Shown piece by piece: positions 38,432-47,407 of a stretch of 64,000 bases of DNA. The DNA is from Actinopolyspora xinjiangensis (GTDB lineage: Bacteria; Actinomycetota; Actinomycetes; Mycobacteriales; Pseudonocardiaceae), in the NCBI RefSeq assembly GCF_900104475.1, contig NZ_FNJR01000005.1:186001-250000 (forward strand), in the 5' to 3' direction. The position numbers and the translations under genes were made by a program. Below the pieces are notes generated by a model that worked only from the letters and a program-made list of their open reading frames with translations, made no database searches and was not told the DNA's origin. Position 1 is the stretch's first letter, and the number at the start of each line of letters is the position of its first letter.

Positions 38432-38624
38432 GTTCGGACCTCCTGAGTGTCGGGGAACGGGCTTTCCGGAGAAGGGAACGGTTGTTCGTGCTCGAACCAT
38501 CCCGGCTGTGGCGGACCTCATTCGCCGTGCGCGTGGCGCGTGGTGCGCTTCGGCCCACCGATTGTCGCCGGTTAGGCTTCGCGGTGCGGGCGATCGCCCG
38601 CATGGCGGCGGATGAAACGAAGCG

Positions 38625-39230
38625 ATGTTGAACGTTTTCGCGCGATCCTCGGTTTCCAGGCTCACCGATCCGATCGGTGGTTGGCTGGTGCGACACCGTG
38701 TGTCACCCAACGTAGTGACAGTGGTGGGGACCGGTTGCAGCGTCCTGGCCGCCGTGACGCTGTTCCCGCCCGGCTTCCTGCTTGCGGGAACCCTGGTGGT
38801 GACCGTCTTCCTGCTGTTCGACCTGCTCGACGGGGCGATGGCCCGGGCGCGGGGCAGCGGTGGTGACTTCGGGGCCGTGCTGGACGCGGGCTGCGACCGG
38901 ATAGCCGACGGGGCCGTGTTCGGGGCACTGCTGTGGTGGGCGCTGGTGACCACCGGGGACGAGGTGCGCGGGCTCGCCCTGTTGATCTCCCTGGTGGCCG
39001 CACAGGTCATCTCCTACGTCAAGGCCAGGGCCGAGGCCCAGGGCATCTCGGCCACGGCCGGGGTGGCGGAACGAGCCGAGCGGCTGGTTGTCCTGCTGGT
39101 GGGCACCGGTCTGCACGGTATGGGGGTCCCCTACGTGCTCGACGTCGCGCTGTGGGGGCTGGCGGCGATGTCGGTGTTCACCGTCGGCCAGCGGCTGTTC
39201 GGCGCGTATCGGGGACGACGCGGTGGTTGA
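38625..39230 (+). CDS. pgsA: CDP-alcohol phosphatidyltransferase, phosphatidylinositol phosphate synthase type
   Basis: 201 residues, six membrane helices. The catalytic CDP-alcohol motif is complete: Asp66, Asp69, Gly70, Ala73, Arg74, Gly83, Asp87 and Asp91. N-terminal RLTDPIGGWLVRHRVSPNVVT is typical of the actinobacterial PgsA1 that joins CDP-diacylglycerol to inositol 3-phosphate, the first step to phosphatidylinositol and its mannosides. Position after thrS-HIT supports this. The acyltransferase and pimA genes that follow pgsA1 in mycobacteria are absent here. Confidence 0.92.
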   Translation: MLNVFARSSVSRLTDPIGGWLVRHRVSPNVVTVVGTGCSVLAAVTLFPPGFLLAGTLVVTVFLLFDLLDGAMARARGSGGDFGAVLDAGCDRIADGAVFGALLWWALVTTGDEVRGLALLISLVAAQVISYVKARAEAQGISATAGVAERAERLVVLLVGTGLHGMGVPYVLDVALWGLAAMSVFTVGQRLFGAYRGRRGG

Positions 39231-39596
39231 GCGGGCCACTCGCTCGTGGACGTGGCACCCGAACGGTGGCCGGGGAGCCCCGGTCGAATCCGCGCGGTGA
39301 CCGAGGCGGTGGTGAGCGGGTCGCCTTCCCGATCTTCCCGAACGTGATGCCGCGGACCGGGCGAACACCACCTCGACGCGGACCGTCGTGGTTCGCATCC
39401 AGGTGGCCGCTTGGCGACGCGGAGTGATCGTGGTTTCGTGGGGCGGTGATCGGGTTTGGGCGGCCGCGGTTCTCGTTCGCTCCGACGGAGCCGGGCGTTC
39501 CGCCTCCAGGCCCTCGGCGGTTCGCTCCACGGGGGTGGGGGTTCCGCCGAGCGGGCGTCCTGGTCGGCTCGCCCCGGCATCCTACGAGGAGGGATC
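39231..39596. other. Intergenic region, 366 bp
   Basis: Spacer between pgsA and the symporter operon. No gene is supported; it probably marks the edge where the conserved backbone gives way to accessory genes. Confidence 0.55.
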
Positions 39597-39806
39597 GTGA
39601 AACGCGGAGCCGTCCTGTTGGTTCCACTGCTGCCGGTCGTCGCGTTGCTCGCGTCGGTGTGGCTGCCGTTCGTCAACACGGCACGGCTGTGGTTCGGGGT
39701 GCCGTCGCTGTTCGTCTGGATATCGGTCTGGGTGATGCTCATCCCACCCGCACTGGCGGTCGTGGAGTGGGGGAGGGGTGACGGGAACGGCGGTGAAGGC
39801 CGATGA
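39597..39806 (+). CDS. DUF3311 small membrane protein of a symporter operon
   Basis: 69 residues with two membrane helices (about 5-23 and 34-57, LPFVNTARLWFGVPSLFVW between). This DUF3311 pattern nearly always precedes a sodium:solute symporter gene, as it does here with an ATGA overlap, so it is likely an accessory subunit. GTG 39597 has GAGGAGGG immediately upstream; the longer open frame is not needed. Confidence 0.88.
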   Translation: MKRGAVLLVPLLPVVALLASVWLPFVNTARLWFGVPSLFVWISVWVMLIPPALAVVEWGRGDGNGGEGR

Positions 39807-41257
39807 CCGTCACGTTCGGCGTCGCGCTCGCGGGAATGCTCCTGATCGGAGTGCTCGGTTTCCTGGGACGTCGCGGCAGAACCACCGAGCTGTCGCAGTG
39901 GGCCGTCGGCAACCGGGGGTTCGGCGTCCTCACCACGTGGTTCCTCCAGGCGGGGGAGGTCTTCACGACCTTCACCTTCCTGGGGGTGGCCGGTCTCGCG
40001 TTCACCGGTGGCGCGGCGGCCACCTACGCCGTTCCCTACATGCCGCTGGCCTTCGTGGGGCTGTACTTCCTGGGGCCGAGGGTGTGGCGGCTGGGCAGTC
40101 GGCACGGCTACGTGACCCAGGCCGACTTCTACGAGCACCGCTACGACAGCGGGGCGTTCGGCACCCTGGTCGCGGTCACCGGAGTGGTCTTCCTGCTGCC
40201 CTACCTCCAGTTGCAGATCACCGGGCTGGGCATGATCGTCACGCTGGTCACCGGCAGCGAGAGCAGCGGGACGCTGAGCATGGTCGTGGCCACGGGGTTG
40301 ACCGTGCTGTTCGTGCTGTGGTCCGGCATTCGCGGTGTCGCGGCCACCGCCTACCTCAAGGACGCGCTGATACTCCTCGCGATGGTGGTGCTCGCGGTGG
40401 TGATACCCCTGCACTACGCGGGCGGGATCGGCTCGGTGTTCGCCGAGATCGGCACGAGCAGACCGGAGATGCTGCGGGTCTCGGGTGGTGAGTACGGTCC
40501 GGTGTGGTGGTTCACCGGGATGCTGATCAGCACCATCGGCAGTATGTTCCTGACGCTGCCGCACCTGTGGCCCCCGCTGCTGTCGGCGGGCGGGCCGCGC
40601 GCGCTGCGGCGCAACTACATGTTCCTGCCGCTGTACCAGGTCGTGATCATCCTGCCGATCCTCATCGGCTACACCGGAGCGCTCGTGCTTCCCCCGGGGA
40701 CTGACGGCGACGGTGTGCTGCTCACGCTCGCCGCCGGTGCGCTGCCGGACTGGGTCACCGGGGTGGTCGCGGTCGCTGCGGCCTCGGCGGCGATGGTGCC
40801 CGCGGCGGCGCTGTGCATGGGAATGTCCACTCTGGTCGCCAACAACGTCGTGCGCGCGCGTGACCACCGGCTGAGCCTGGCGGTCAATCACGGAGTCGTC
40901 GTGGTGGTGGCGGTGCTGGCGCTCGTGCTGGGCATCGTCCGGCCGGACCTGCTGGCCAACCTGCTGCTGCTGACCTTCAGCGGGCTGGCCCAGCTGGCGC
41001 CGTCCTTCGTCGCGGCGCTCGGGGAGCGTCCGTGGTTGTCCGCACGGTCGGCGATGTCCGGGCTGCTCGCCGGTGAGCTCGTCGTCGTGTGGCTGACGTT
41101 CGCCGACGTCGCCACGGGCGACGTCAACGTCGGACTGTTCGGTCTCGCGGTCAACATCGCCGTGGCCGCGACGGCGGAGTTCCTCCGACGCGCCCGTTCC
41201 CGGAACGAGGGCATCCCGGCCACGTCCGTGGAACGGCCCCAACCCGCGAGGAAGTGA
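39803..41257 (+). CDS. Sodium:solute symporter family protein
   Basis: 484 residues, 13 membrane helices. SSF hallmarks: LSQWAVGNRGFG, the AGEVFTTFTFLGVAGLAF unwound helix 1 region, YVTQADFYEHRYDS, LYQVVIILPILIGYTGA and AAASAAMVPAAALCMGMSTLVANN where the Na2-site serines lie. It should import an organic acid or similar solute with Na+. DUF3311 subunit upstream and an amidase gene 2 nt downstream suggest uptake and hydrolysis of an amide, which is inference. Confidence 0.92.
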   Translation: MTVTFGVALAGMLLIGVLGFLGRRGRTTELSQWAVGNRGFGVLTTWFLQAGEVFTTFTFLGVAGLAFTGGAAATYAVPYMPLAFVGLYFLGPRVWRLGSRHGYVTQADFYEHRYDSGAFGTLVAVTGVVFLLPYLQLQITGLGMIVTLVTGSESSGTLSMVVATGLTVLFVLWSGIRGVAATAYLKDALILLAMVVLAVVIPLHYAGGIGSVFAEIGTSRPEMLRVSGGEYGPVWWFTGMLISTIGSMFLTLPHLWPPLLSAGGPRALRRNYMFLPLYQVVIILPILIGYTGALVLPPGTDGDGVLLTLAAGALPDWVTGVVAVAAASAAMVPAAALCMGMSTLVANNVVRARDHRLSLAVNHGVVVVVAVLALVLGIVRPDLLANLLLLTFSGLAQLAPSFVAALGERPWLSARSAMSGLLAGELVVVWLTFADVATGDVNVGLFGLAVNIAVAATAEFLRRARSRNEGIPATSVERPQPARK

Positions 41258-41259
41258 TC

Positions 41260-42649
41260 ATGAACATCCGCGAGATGTCCGCCACGGCGCTGCGCGCCGC
41301 GTTACGACGTCGCGAACTCTCCCCCCGGGAGGTCCTGGAGGCGCACCTGGCGCGCGTCGAGGAACGCAACCCCGGGATCAACGCGATCGTCACCCTGACC
41401 GAGCAGCGCGCCCGGCGCGAGGCCGGTGAGGCCGACCGGCGTCTCGCACGCGGTGAGCCCGTCGGTGCGCTGCACGGCTTGCCGATGGCGCACAAGGACA
41501 CCCACCTCACCGGGGGAGTACGGACCACTTTCGGATCCCCCGCGATGCGTGAGCACGTCCCGGCGGAGGACGAGCTGCTCGTCGCCCGGTTGCGTGCCGC
41601 TGGTTCGATCCGCCTCGGCAAGACCAACGTCCCCGAGTTCGGCGCCGGTTCCCACACCTTCAACCCGGTGTTCGGGGTGACGCGCAATCCCCACGACCCC
41701 AGCCGGTCGGCGGGCGGCAGCAGCGGCGGGGCGGCTGCCGCGCTGGCCAGCGGCATGCAACCGTTGGCCGACGGCAGCGACATGGGCGGTTCGCTGCGCA
41801 ATCCCGCGTCCTTCTGCGGCGTGGTCGGGCTGCGCCCGTCCCCCCGGGCTGGTGCCGAGCTACCCGAACCCGACACCCTGGTCGCCGCTCTCGACGCAGG
41901 GACCGATGGCCCGCACGGTGGCCGACGTCGCGTTGCTGCTGTCGGTGATGGCGGGCGCCGACGAGCGGGCCCCGCTCTCGGCGCACCAGCCCGCCTCGAC
42001 GTCGGCCGGTGAACTCGACCGCGACCTTCGCGGGCTGCGGATCGGCTGGTCCGCCGATCTCGGCGGAAGTGTCCCGGTGGAATCCGAGGTGGCCGAGGTG
42101 GTGCTTGCCGCTGCCGAGCGGTTCGCCGAGCTCGGGTGCCGGGTGGAGGAGGCCTGCCCGGACTTCACCGGTGCCGACGAGACGTTCCGGACGCTGCGGG
42201 CCTGGCAGTTCGAGCTGTCGCTGGGGCGGTTGCTGGACGAGTCCCCGGAGCTGGTGAAGCCGAGCCTGGCGGCCAACATCGAGGAGGGGCGGAAGTTGTC
42301 CGGGCCCGATCTGGGGCGGGCCGCCGTGACGCGGGCCGAGCTCTACCACCGGGCACGGGTGTTCTTCGGTGACCACGACGTGCTGCTGCTGCCGGTGAGC
42401 CAGCTTCCGCCGTTCGACGCGGAGCTGGAGTACCCGCGCGAGGTGGCCGGAGTGGCCGGGCGGGACTACCTGGACTGGATGGCCTCGTGCTCGTACGTGT
42501 CCGTGCTCGGCCATCCGGCGCTGTCCGTTCCGGCGGGTTCCACCGCCGACGGGCTGCCGGTCGGGGTGCAGCTCGTGGGCCGGTACCGGGAGGACTTCGA
42601 GCTGCTCCGGGTCGCGCACGCCTTCGAGCGGGCCGCCGACGGGACCTGA
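41260..42649 (+). pseudogene. Amidase, split by a +1 frameshift in a C6 run
   Basis: Two overlapping frames together encode one amidase-signature enzyme of about 462 residues. The first half holds the full catalytic triad: Lys79 (PMAHKDT), Ser154 (SAGGSSGG) and nucleophile Ser178 (MGGSLRNPASF). At the six-C run 41840-41845 the reading frame moves: GLRPSP should continue as GLVPSYPNPTPW in the second frame. The first frame stops at 42012; the second carries GPMARTVADVALLL to the C-terminus at 42649. With five Cs the gene would be intact, so this is a recent mutation, slippage site or sequencing error. ATG 41260 follows GAGGAAG. Confidence 0.85.
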
Positions 42650-42974
42650 GCCGACCGGAGCGGTACTTTCCGCCGCGGCACTGTGCCGAACTTCCGCCCT
42701 CGCGGTTTTCAGGTTCGGCGCAACGGCGTTTTCCCCGGTATTCCAGTGATCCACGTAAGACGGAGCGAGACCGGCGCGTGTGGTGGGCCTTCCCGGTCGG
42801 GTGTCGATTTTTCGTTCCGCTTCAAGCGGTTCGACTTCGGTCCCGAAGTCGAACACCAACCACCCCCGCAGACCGCACTCCCAGCCCCCTCGCGGCTCGC
42901 ACTCCCACCACTCACCCAGCTCGGCCAGCCGCGAGGTTCCGCCGAGCAACCACCCAAGCGGACCGGCCGGAAAC
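42650..42974. other. Intergenic region with nested inverted repeats, 325 bp
   Basis: No gene supported. Holds the double hairpin at 42817-42854. The minus strand gives an unusual Trp/Gly-rich frame with no start or domain, which looks like a repeat rather than a gene. Confidence 0.5.
42817..42854. repeat. Two adjacent hairpins
   Basis: CCGCTT-C-AAGCGG runs straight into GTTCGACTTCGG with its perfect 12-bp complement after 2 nt. A T5 run lies just upstream on the plus strand. It may end transcription of the convergent amidase and 106-residue genes or be a dispersed intergenic repeat. Confidence 0.55.
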
Positions 42975-43295
42975 TCACCTCCCCGGTGCGGGAACGAGTT
43001 CGGAGCATCCGGACCAGCACAGGTAGTCCTCGAGGACCTCGACGTCGTCGGCGATGAGGTCGTGGAAGGCGTTCTCGTCGGGCCGGCCGCGCGCGTTCAG
43101 CGGCATGATCGCGATCTGGTACATCCCGAACCGTTCTTCGGTGCGGCCCAGCACGGCCAGCGCCCACTCACGCAGCCGGGGCCACGCGGCGGCGTCGTCC
43201 ACACGGTGCTCGGTGGGCTCGTGGTGCAGCAGTTCGGTGTAGGAACCCAACGAGTCGGGATTGACCACCCGGTACAGCGTCATGGCATTACGCAT
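42975..43295 (-). CDS. Hypothetical protein beside an XRE-Scr1 regulator
   Basis: 106 residues: MTLYRVVNPDSLGSYTELL, a mixed helical core (PRLREWALAVLGRTEERFGMY), and an acidic C-terminus with a CWSGC pair. No signal peptide or membrane helix. AAGGAGA precedes ATG 43295. It is divergent from the Scr1-type regulator 151 bp away across an A/T-rich spacer and may be its target. Family not recognised. Confidence 0.6.
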   Translation of the reverse strand: MRNAMTLYRVVNPDSLGSYTELLHHEPTEHRVDDAAAWPRLREWALAVLGRTEERFGMYQIAIMPLNARGRPDENAFHDLIADDVEVLEDYLCWSGCSELVPAPGR

Positions 43296-43446
43296 GGTTA
43301 TCTCCTTGGCGGTGTTCGTGACGAGTGGCAACGATGATGTGGAGTAGATCACCGTCGTGTTGAAATATACATAGCAAAATTTGCTGACACTACTCCCTGT
43401 TTGGGTGAGTTCTGCGTTCGAGCTTGAGTGGTTACCAGGAGTAGAT

Positions 43447-44322
43447 GTGAACCACGTTGAACTGCCGGAGATTCCGACTGTCAGCCCGACTGTCGGGCGA
43501 CGTTGGTTGGCAGAAGAAGTCCGACGCTTGCGTGATGCCGCCGGACTCAAGCAGAGCGACGTCGCGAAGCGACTTCGATGTGGCACCGCGAAAGTCGCTC
43601 ATATGGAGAGCATGCGCAACACGATCAGCGGTCCTGACCTGGAGGTGATGCTCGCGCTCTTCGAGGTCCCGGCCGATCGCGTCGAGTGGTACCTGCGGCT
43701 GGCCGAACTGGCCAAGGAGAAGGGCTGGTGGGACGGCAACCGCGCGGTGCCGGACTGGTTCTCGCTCTACGTCGGACTGGAGTGGGGCGCCGACCGTATC
43801 CGGGAGTGGGAGTTGGGCTTCCCGCCCGGCATCCTGCAGACCCGCCCCTACGTCGAGGCCCTGGTGCGTAGCGAGGACGGCCCTTCCGACGTCGAGGTGC
43901 GCGAGCTGGTCGAGGCCCGGCTGCGGCGCCAGGAGGCGCTCTGGCGCCTCGAGGATCCGCTGTGGATGCACGCGGTGGTCGACGAGGCGGCGCTGCGACG
44001 ACGGGTGGGCGACGCGGAGGTGATGCGTGAACAACTGCGTTATCTGGCGCGGGCGGGCCGGTGGGAGAATGTCACCGTTCAGGTGCTGCCGTTCGTCGTG
44101 GGGCCGCATCGAGGTCATCTCGGCTCTTTCCAGTGGCTGGGATTTCCGCGCGTCGGTGATCCCGGCGTGGTGTATCTGGAGAACCAGCGGGGTGGGATCT
44201 ACCTGGAGGAGGTCGATGAGGTGGCGATGTTCAACGGGGTGTTCGAGTCGTTGGCCGAGCAGGCGTTGTCCCCGGCGGAGTCAGCCGAGTTTCTGTCCGA
44301 GCTCGCTAAGGAGATCACGTGA
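43447..44322 (+). CDS. XRE/Scr1-type helix-turn-helix regulator (DUF5753)
   Basis: 291 residues. N-terminal HTH (WLAEEVRRLRDAAGLKQSDVAKRLRCGTAKVAHMES) followed by the DUF5753 Scr1 domain: YVGLEWGADRIREWELGFPPGILQT, EARLRRQEAL, VVDEAALRRRVG and NVTVQVLPFVVGPHRG. This is the WhiJ-like family that pairs with DUF397 proteins. GTG 43447 has AGGAG 5 nt upstream. Its stop overlaps the first DUF397 gene (GTGATG). The last 26 codons are duplicated at 46035-46112. Confidence 0.92.
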   Translation: MNHVELPEIPTVSPTVGRRWLAEEVRRLRDAAGLKQSDVAKRLRCGTAKVAHMESMRNTISGPDLEVMLALFEVPADRVEWYLRLAELAKEKGWWDGNRAVPDWFSLYVGLEWGADRIREWELGFPPGILQTRPYVEALVRSEDGPSDVEVRELVEARLRRQEALWRLEDPLWMHAVVDEAALRRRVGDAEVMREQLRYLARAGRWENVTVQVLPFVVGPHRGHLGSFQWLGFPRVGDPGVVYLENQRGGIYLEEVDEVAMFNGVFESLAEQALSPAESAEFLSELAKEIT

Positions 44323-44534
44323 TGCGGTACGGGTGTGTTCGGAACGCGGCCGAGTTGGCCGGAGTGTCCTGGCGGCGCAGCAGCCGCAGTGGCCCCAATG
44401 GGGGATCGTGTGTGGAGGCGGCTTCTCTGTCGGGTGGTGAGATCGCGGCGGTGCGGGATTCCAAGTGTCCGCACGGTCCGGCGTTGTTGTTCGACCGTCG
44501 GGCGTGGACGGCGTTCCTGCGTTCGCTGCGCTGA
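44319..44534 (+). CDS. DUF397 protein, partner of the Scr1 regulator
   Basis: 71 residues from GTG 44319 (70 from ATG 44322). DUF397 pattern: WRRSSRSGPNGGSCVEAA, then IAAVRDSKCPHGPALLFDRRAWTAFLRSL. The overlap with the regulator stop implies coupled synthesis. In Streptomyces such pairs influence development and antibiotic production and behave in part like toxin-antitoxin units. Confidence 0.9.
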   Translation: MMRYGCVRNAAELAGVSWRRSSRSGPNGGSCVEAASLSGGEIAAVRDSKCPHGPALLFDRRAWTAFLRSLR

Positions 44535-44611
44535 GTCCGGCGGTGTGCGGTGGGCCCGGACAACCCGGCCGGGCTCACCGACGAAACCAGCGACGGGACG
44601 GCAGGGCGGGT

Positions 44612-44803
44612 ATGAAGGCACTCCCGCGCGGATGGCGGAAGTCGAGCCGGTCCGGGCCGAACAGCGGTCGCGTCGAGCTCAGCCGGGTCGGCGACGGCGC
44701 GGCGGTCCGCGACGGCAAGGACCGCTGGCTCGGCTACTTCACCACCACGAGCACGCAGTGGCAGGCGTTCCCGCACGCGGTCAAGGCCGACCGGTTCCAC
44801 TGA
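44612..44803 (+). CDS. Second DUF397 protein
   Basis: 63 residues: RGWRKSSRSGPNSGRVELSR, AAVRDGKDRWLGYFTTTSTQWQAF. Divergent from the first DUF397 copy and lacking its conserved Cys, with ATG 44612 after a G-rich stretch. Third in line after the regulator and the first DUF397 gene. Confidence 0.8.
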   Translation: MKALPRGWRKSSRSGPNSGRVELSRVGDGAAVRDGKDRWLGYFTTTSTQWQAFPHAVKADRFH

Positions 44804-44820
44804 GACAACCCCGGCGACAC

Positions 44821-44847
44821 AGCGCCTCCGACACCGCCGGAGGCGCT
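44821..44847 (+). terminator. Terminator after the DUF397 genes
   Basis: Perfect 10-bp stem AGCGCCTCCG/CGGAGGCGCT with a 7-nt loop, 17 nt after the stop, before the convergent lipoprotein gene. Confidence 0.75.
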
Positions 44848-44913
44848 GCCCCGCGCCCACGCTCTCGCAGCGGCCGAGGTACGCCTACAGACACAGCGTG
44901 CCACGACACCCAT

Positions 44914-45459
44914 TCACCTGGGCTCAGGAACGTTCGACTCCACCTTCTTCGCGATCTCCAACGCCTTCTGGCATTCATCAGTGTTGTAGGGGCGGCCAGA
45001 CTCAGTAGTAATCACTTGTACCACTCCCTCGCCAGAATTGAACATCACACCACAACTCTGCGCCTTCGTTGCGCCTTTTGTAATGAATCGAGCTCCCTCT
45101 CGCCCATTGACTTGAACGCGCTCGAACTCGGCCCAGGATGTTTTCTGTTCGGCTGAATCAACCGTTTGACGGTCATTCTTCCCCAGGCGCGCTCCAACTG
45201 GCTGACCACTGTAGTCGCATCCCGGCTTCCAAGGTAACGTGCTGGTGGGCTCCCCAGGAGGCTCTAGCCCGAAGGATTTCAGAGTTTCCTCTGGCAATAT
45301 CTCACACGGCTTCACACTCGCCAATGCTTCCCCCGAAGGTGTGGTCCCACTCGTCTCCGGCGAACCATCACCAGCACCTTCTCCCGGGGAACACGCGGAG
45401 ACCCCGATCAACGCCGTTCCAAAAACAGCCGTCAACACCGACCGCGTCCACACCCTCAC
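44914..45459 (-). CDS. DUF3558-family lipoprotein
   Basis: 181 residues. Signal peptide with lipobox LIGVSAC, lipid-bearing Cys at 23, then a Ser/Thr/Gly-rich linker. The DUF3558 core starts PCEILPEETLKSFGL and includes KPGCDYSG and the second Cys pair SCGVMF and DECQKALE. Probably anchored outside the membrane. The start overlaps the stop of the upstream gene by 4 nt. Codon use is less G/C biased than in housekeeping neighbours. Confidence 0.88.
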   Translation of the reverse strand: MRVWTRSVLTAVFGTALIGVSACSPGEGAGDGSPETSGTTPSGEALASVKPCEILPEETLKSFGLEPPGEPTSTLPWKPGCDYSGQPVGARLGKNDRQTVDSAEQKTSWAEFERVQVNGREGARFITKGATKAQSCGVMFNSGEGVVQVITTESGRPYNTDECQKALEIAKKVESNVPEPR

Positions 45460-45875
45460 TCCGCGCCTCTCCGCAGATCATCGGCAGCCTGTTCATCGGT
45501 AGTCTGATAGTTTTTCTTGGTCTGCCTGGACAAATCAGCCTTGCGACGCAATTCTTCGGCGAACTGTTTCAACAGATTCGCCGCGCCGGTCGAACCGTTG
45601 CTCGCCTTCTGACTGAACTTGGCAGTCAACTGCTGGCCCGACAGGTAGTCTCCCAGCCCGTTGACCTGTTGCAACTCGATAGCAGATCGGACTAACTTAT
45701 CGGCTTCTTCGGCTTCGCGTTCGTACACCGCCGCCGCGTCGTCGGCGGCCTGCGGTTCCATGCTCAGCCCGCCGCCGGAGATCTGCCGCTGGATCCAGGA
45801 GTTCTCGTCCCGGATCGACCGCAGCGCCGCTCCGGCACCCTCGAAACCGGACGGATCGGCGTTCAGCTCCGCCAT
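45456..45875 (-). CDS. Helical ESX/T7SS-associated small protein
   Basis: 139 residues, almost wholly helical and charged, beginning MAELNADPSGFEGAGAALRSI in the manner of actinomycete ESX-associated proteins. It has ALQ-rich middle and Lys-rich C-terminal helices and no signal peptide. ATG 45875 follows GGGAG; a longer start at 45890 is weaker. Paired with a DUF3558 lipoprotein by ATGA overlap, a common unit near T7SS genes in Pseudonocardiaceae. Function unknown. Confidence 0.7.
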   Translation of the reverse strand: MAELNADPSGFEGAGAALRSIRDENSWIQRQISGGGLSMEPQAADDAAAVYEREAEEADKLVRSAIELQQVNGLGDYLSGQQLTAKFSQKASNGSTGAANLLKQFAEELRRKADLSRQTKKNYQTTDEQAADDLRRGAE

Positions 45876-46031
45876 CACGACTCCCGTCACGTCCCGAGCA
45901 CGCTCACCGCACGCGATCCCACTCGCTCCCGGTCACCCTAGTCGAACCAGCACCCATGCTGGCCCCGATTTCGTCGTCGTGGTTGTTCTACCCGCGTGGT
46001 CGTAGCGAGTCCGGCGCCGTATCGCCTAGTG

Positions 46032-46112
46032 ATGGAGTCGTTGGCCGAGCAGGCGTTGTCCCCGGCGGAGTCAGCCGACTTCCTGTCCGAGCTCGCTAAG
46101 GAGATCACGTGA
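46032..46112 (+). pseudogene. Duplicated 3' tail of the Scr1 regulator gene
   Basis: From 46035 the sequence repeats 44245 onward with only two base changes up to the regulator stop. An ATG at 46032 sits by chance or selection directly before the copied part, so a 26-residue peptide (MESLAEQALSPAESADFLSE and on) could be made and would again overlap the following DUF397 gene. No HTH or ligand domain remains. Confidence 0.75.
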
Positions 46113-46363
46113 TGCGGTACGGGTGTGTTCGGAACGCGGCCGAATTAACCGTCAGGTGGAGCCGCAGCAGCCACAGTGGTCCCAATGGTGGGCAATGCGT
46201 CGAGACAGCGACCCTGCCGGGCGGTGAGATCGCGGCGGTGCGGGATTCCAAGCGTCCGCACGGTCCGGCGTTGTTGTTCGACCGTCGGGCGTGGACGGCG
46301 TTCCTGCGCTCGCTGCGCCGAATCCGGCGGCCCCGGCCGAACGATCCCCTGGTCTGCCCGTGA
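46109..46363 (+). CDS. Duplicated DUF397 protein with read-through tail
   Basis: 84 residues from GTG 46109. Nearly the same as the DUF397 protein at 44319: identical MRYGCVRNAAEL start and IAAVRDSK-PHGPALLFDRRAWTAFLRSLR end, with a diverged middle. The stop TGA of the original has become CGA, so 14 residues (RIRRPRPNDPLVCP) are added. It has no full regulator partner of its own. Confidence 0.8.
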   Translation: MMRYGCVRNAAELTVRWSRSSHSGPNGGQCVETATLPGGEIAAVRDSKRPHGPALLFDRRAWTAFLRSLRRIRRPRPNDPLVCP

Positions 46364-46477
46364 ACGGCGCCCCGACCGTGGCCGCGTGATCTCGCGTGAC
46401 CATCCGAGCGATCACGTGCTCGCGGCACCACGCGGGAACTCCGCACGGCCGTCGCCCACTGCTCCCTTCTCCGACTC

Positions 46478-47353
46478 TCAGTGTTCGATGAGGTTCGCGC
46501 TGCGGATGCGGTCCACTCCCGCTTGACTGCCCAGCTCGGCTCGCATTTCCGGATGTCGCTGGTAGTAGTGCAGCGCATGGTAGGCGAGAGCGGGGTCCAC
46601 GGACAGATTCACCCCTTGCACGCCCAGGTGCGGCGCCAATGACAGTTCGGGCTGCCGCCACATGCGGGAACGGCGGTGAAAGTACGGTGTGCTGTTGTCG
46701 TAGACAGCGGCGGTGATCAACTGTCCCCCTGTCGTGCCCGCTGTCACCGATATGACGCTTTCCCAGGAGAAGAAGCTCGTGAAGGCCCAGGAGCGGTGGT
46801 AGACACCCGTGGGCGCGAGAGCCAGAACCCCACGGCTCAGTGCCCCCCGGAGCGCTTCGACAACCAGCAGGAGCAGGTAGAGCGTGGCCGTCCCGCTGGC
46901 GACGAACAGCAGGATCATGCTCCCGTCACCGGAACCATCATCTGTGATGATGAGTAGGGAGATCGTGGCGAAGAACCCGAACAACGCGAGCATGGACGCG
47001 GTCATGACCACGTAAGTGGACGTGAGTCCCCGCGAGTACGGGATCACGACCGCTTCGGAGGCCGGGTCTCCGATGCGTGCGAGGTGTACCGAGGCGATAC
47101 CGCGGTCGCGGACCCGCACTCGGGTGAGCACCGCGATACCTGCGAAACCGAGGAGAAGTGGAGCGCACGCCGCCATGATCACGCCCCGGGCGTCCGGTGG
47201 GTTCGCCGACAGGGCGATCACGGCCGCGATCGCCGATCCCACCCCCAGGACAGCGAACGCCGTGGCCCTGGCCCGGTCCTTCAACCCGTCGGGGGTGGGC
47301 CACTCGTCCGGCCAGGGCAGGTGTCGGGTCAGCTGCCTGTCGAGTCCGGACAC
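46478..47353 (-). CDS. Multi-pass membrane protein, candidate immunity protein
   Basis: 291 residues. Two membrane helices at about 31-50 and 57-77, a charged loop, two more at about 109-136 and 146-168, then a soluble C-terminal part (YHRSWAFTSFFSWESVISV, PALAYHALHYYQRHPEMR). No family recognised. It lies 54 nt downstream of the putative T7SS effector gene on the same strand, the place where immunity genes for secreted membrane-active toxins are usually found. That role is inference. Confidence 0.7.
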   Translation of the reverse strand: MSGLDRQLTRHLPWPDEWPTPDGLKDRARATAFAVLGVGSAIAAVIALSANPPDARGVIMAACAPLLLGFAGIAVLTRVRVRDRGIASVHLARIGDPASEAVVIPYSRGLTSTYVVMTASMLALFGFFATISLLIITDDGSGDGSMILLFVASGTATLYLLLLVVEALRGALSRGVLALAPTGVYHRSWAFTSFFSWESVISVTAGTTGGQLITAAVYDNSTPYFHRRSRMWRQPELSLAPHLGVQGVNLSVDPALAYHALHYYQRHPEMRAELGSQAGVDRIRSANLIEH

Positions 47354-47407
47354 GCCCGCTCAGCTCCCAACCTCGACGGCGGACCGGCCCGAAGGAGCGG
47401 TACCCGG

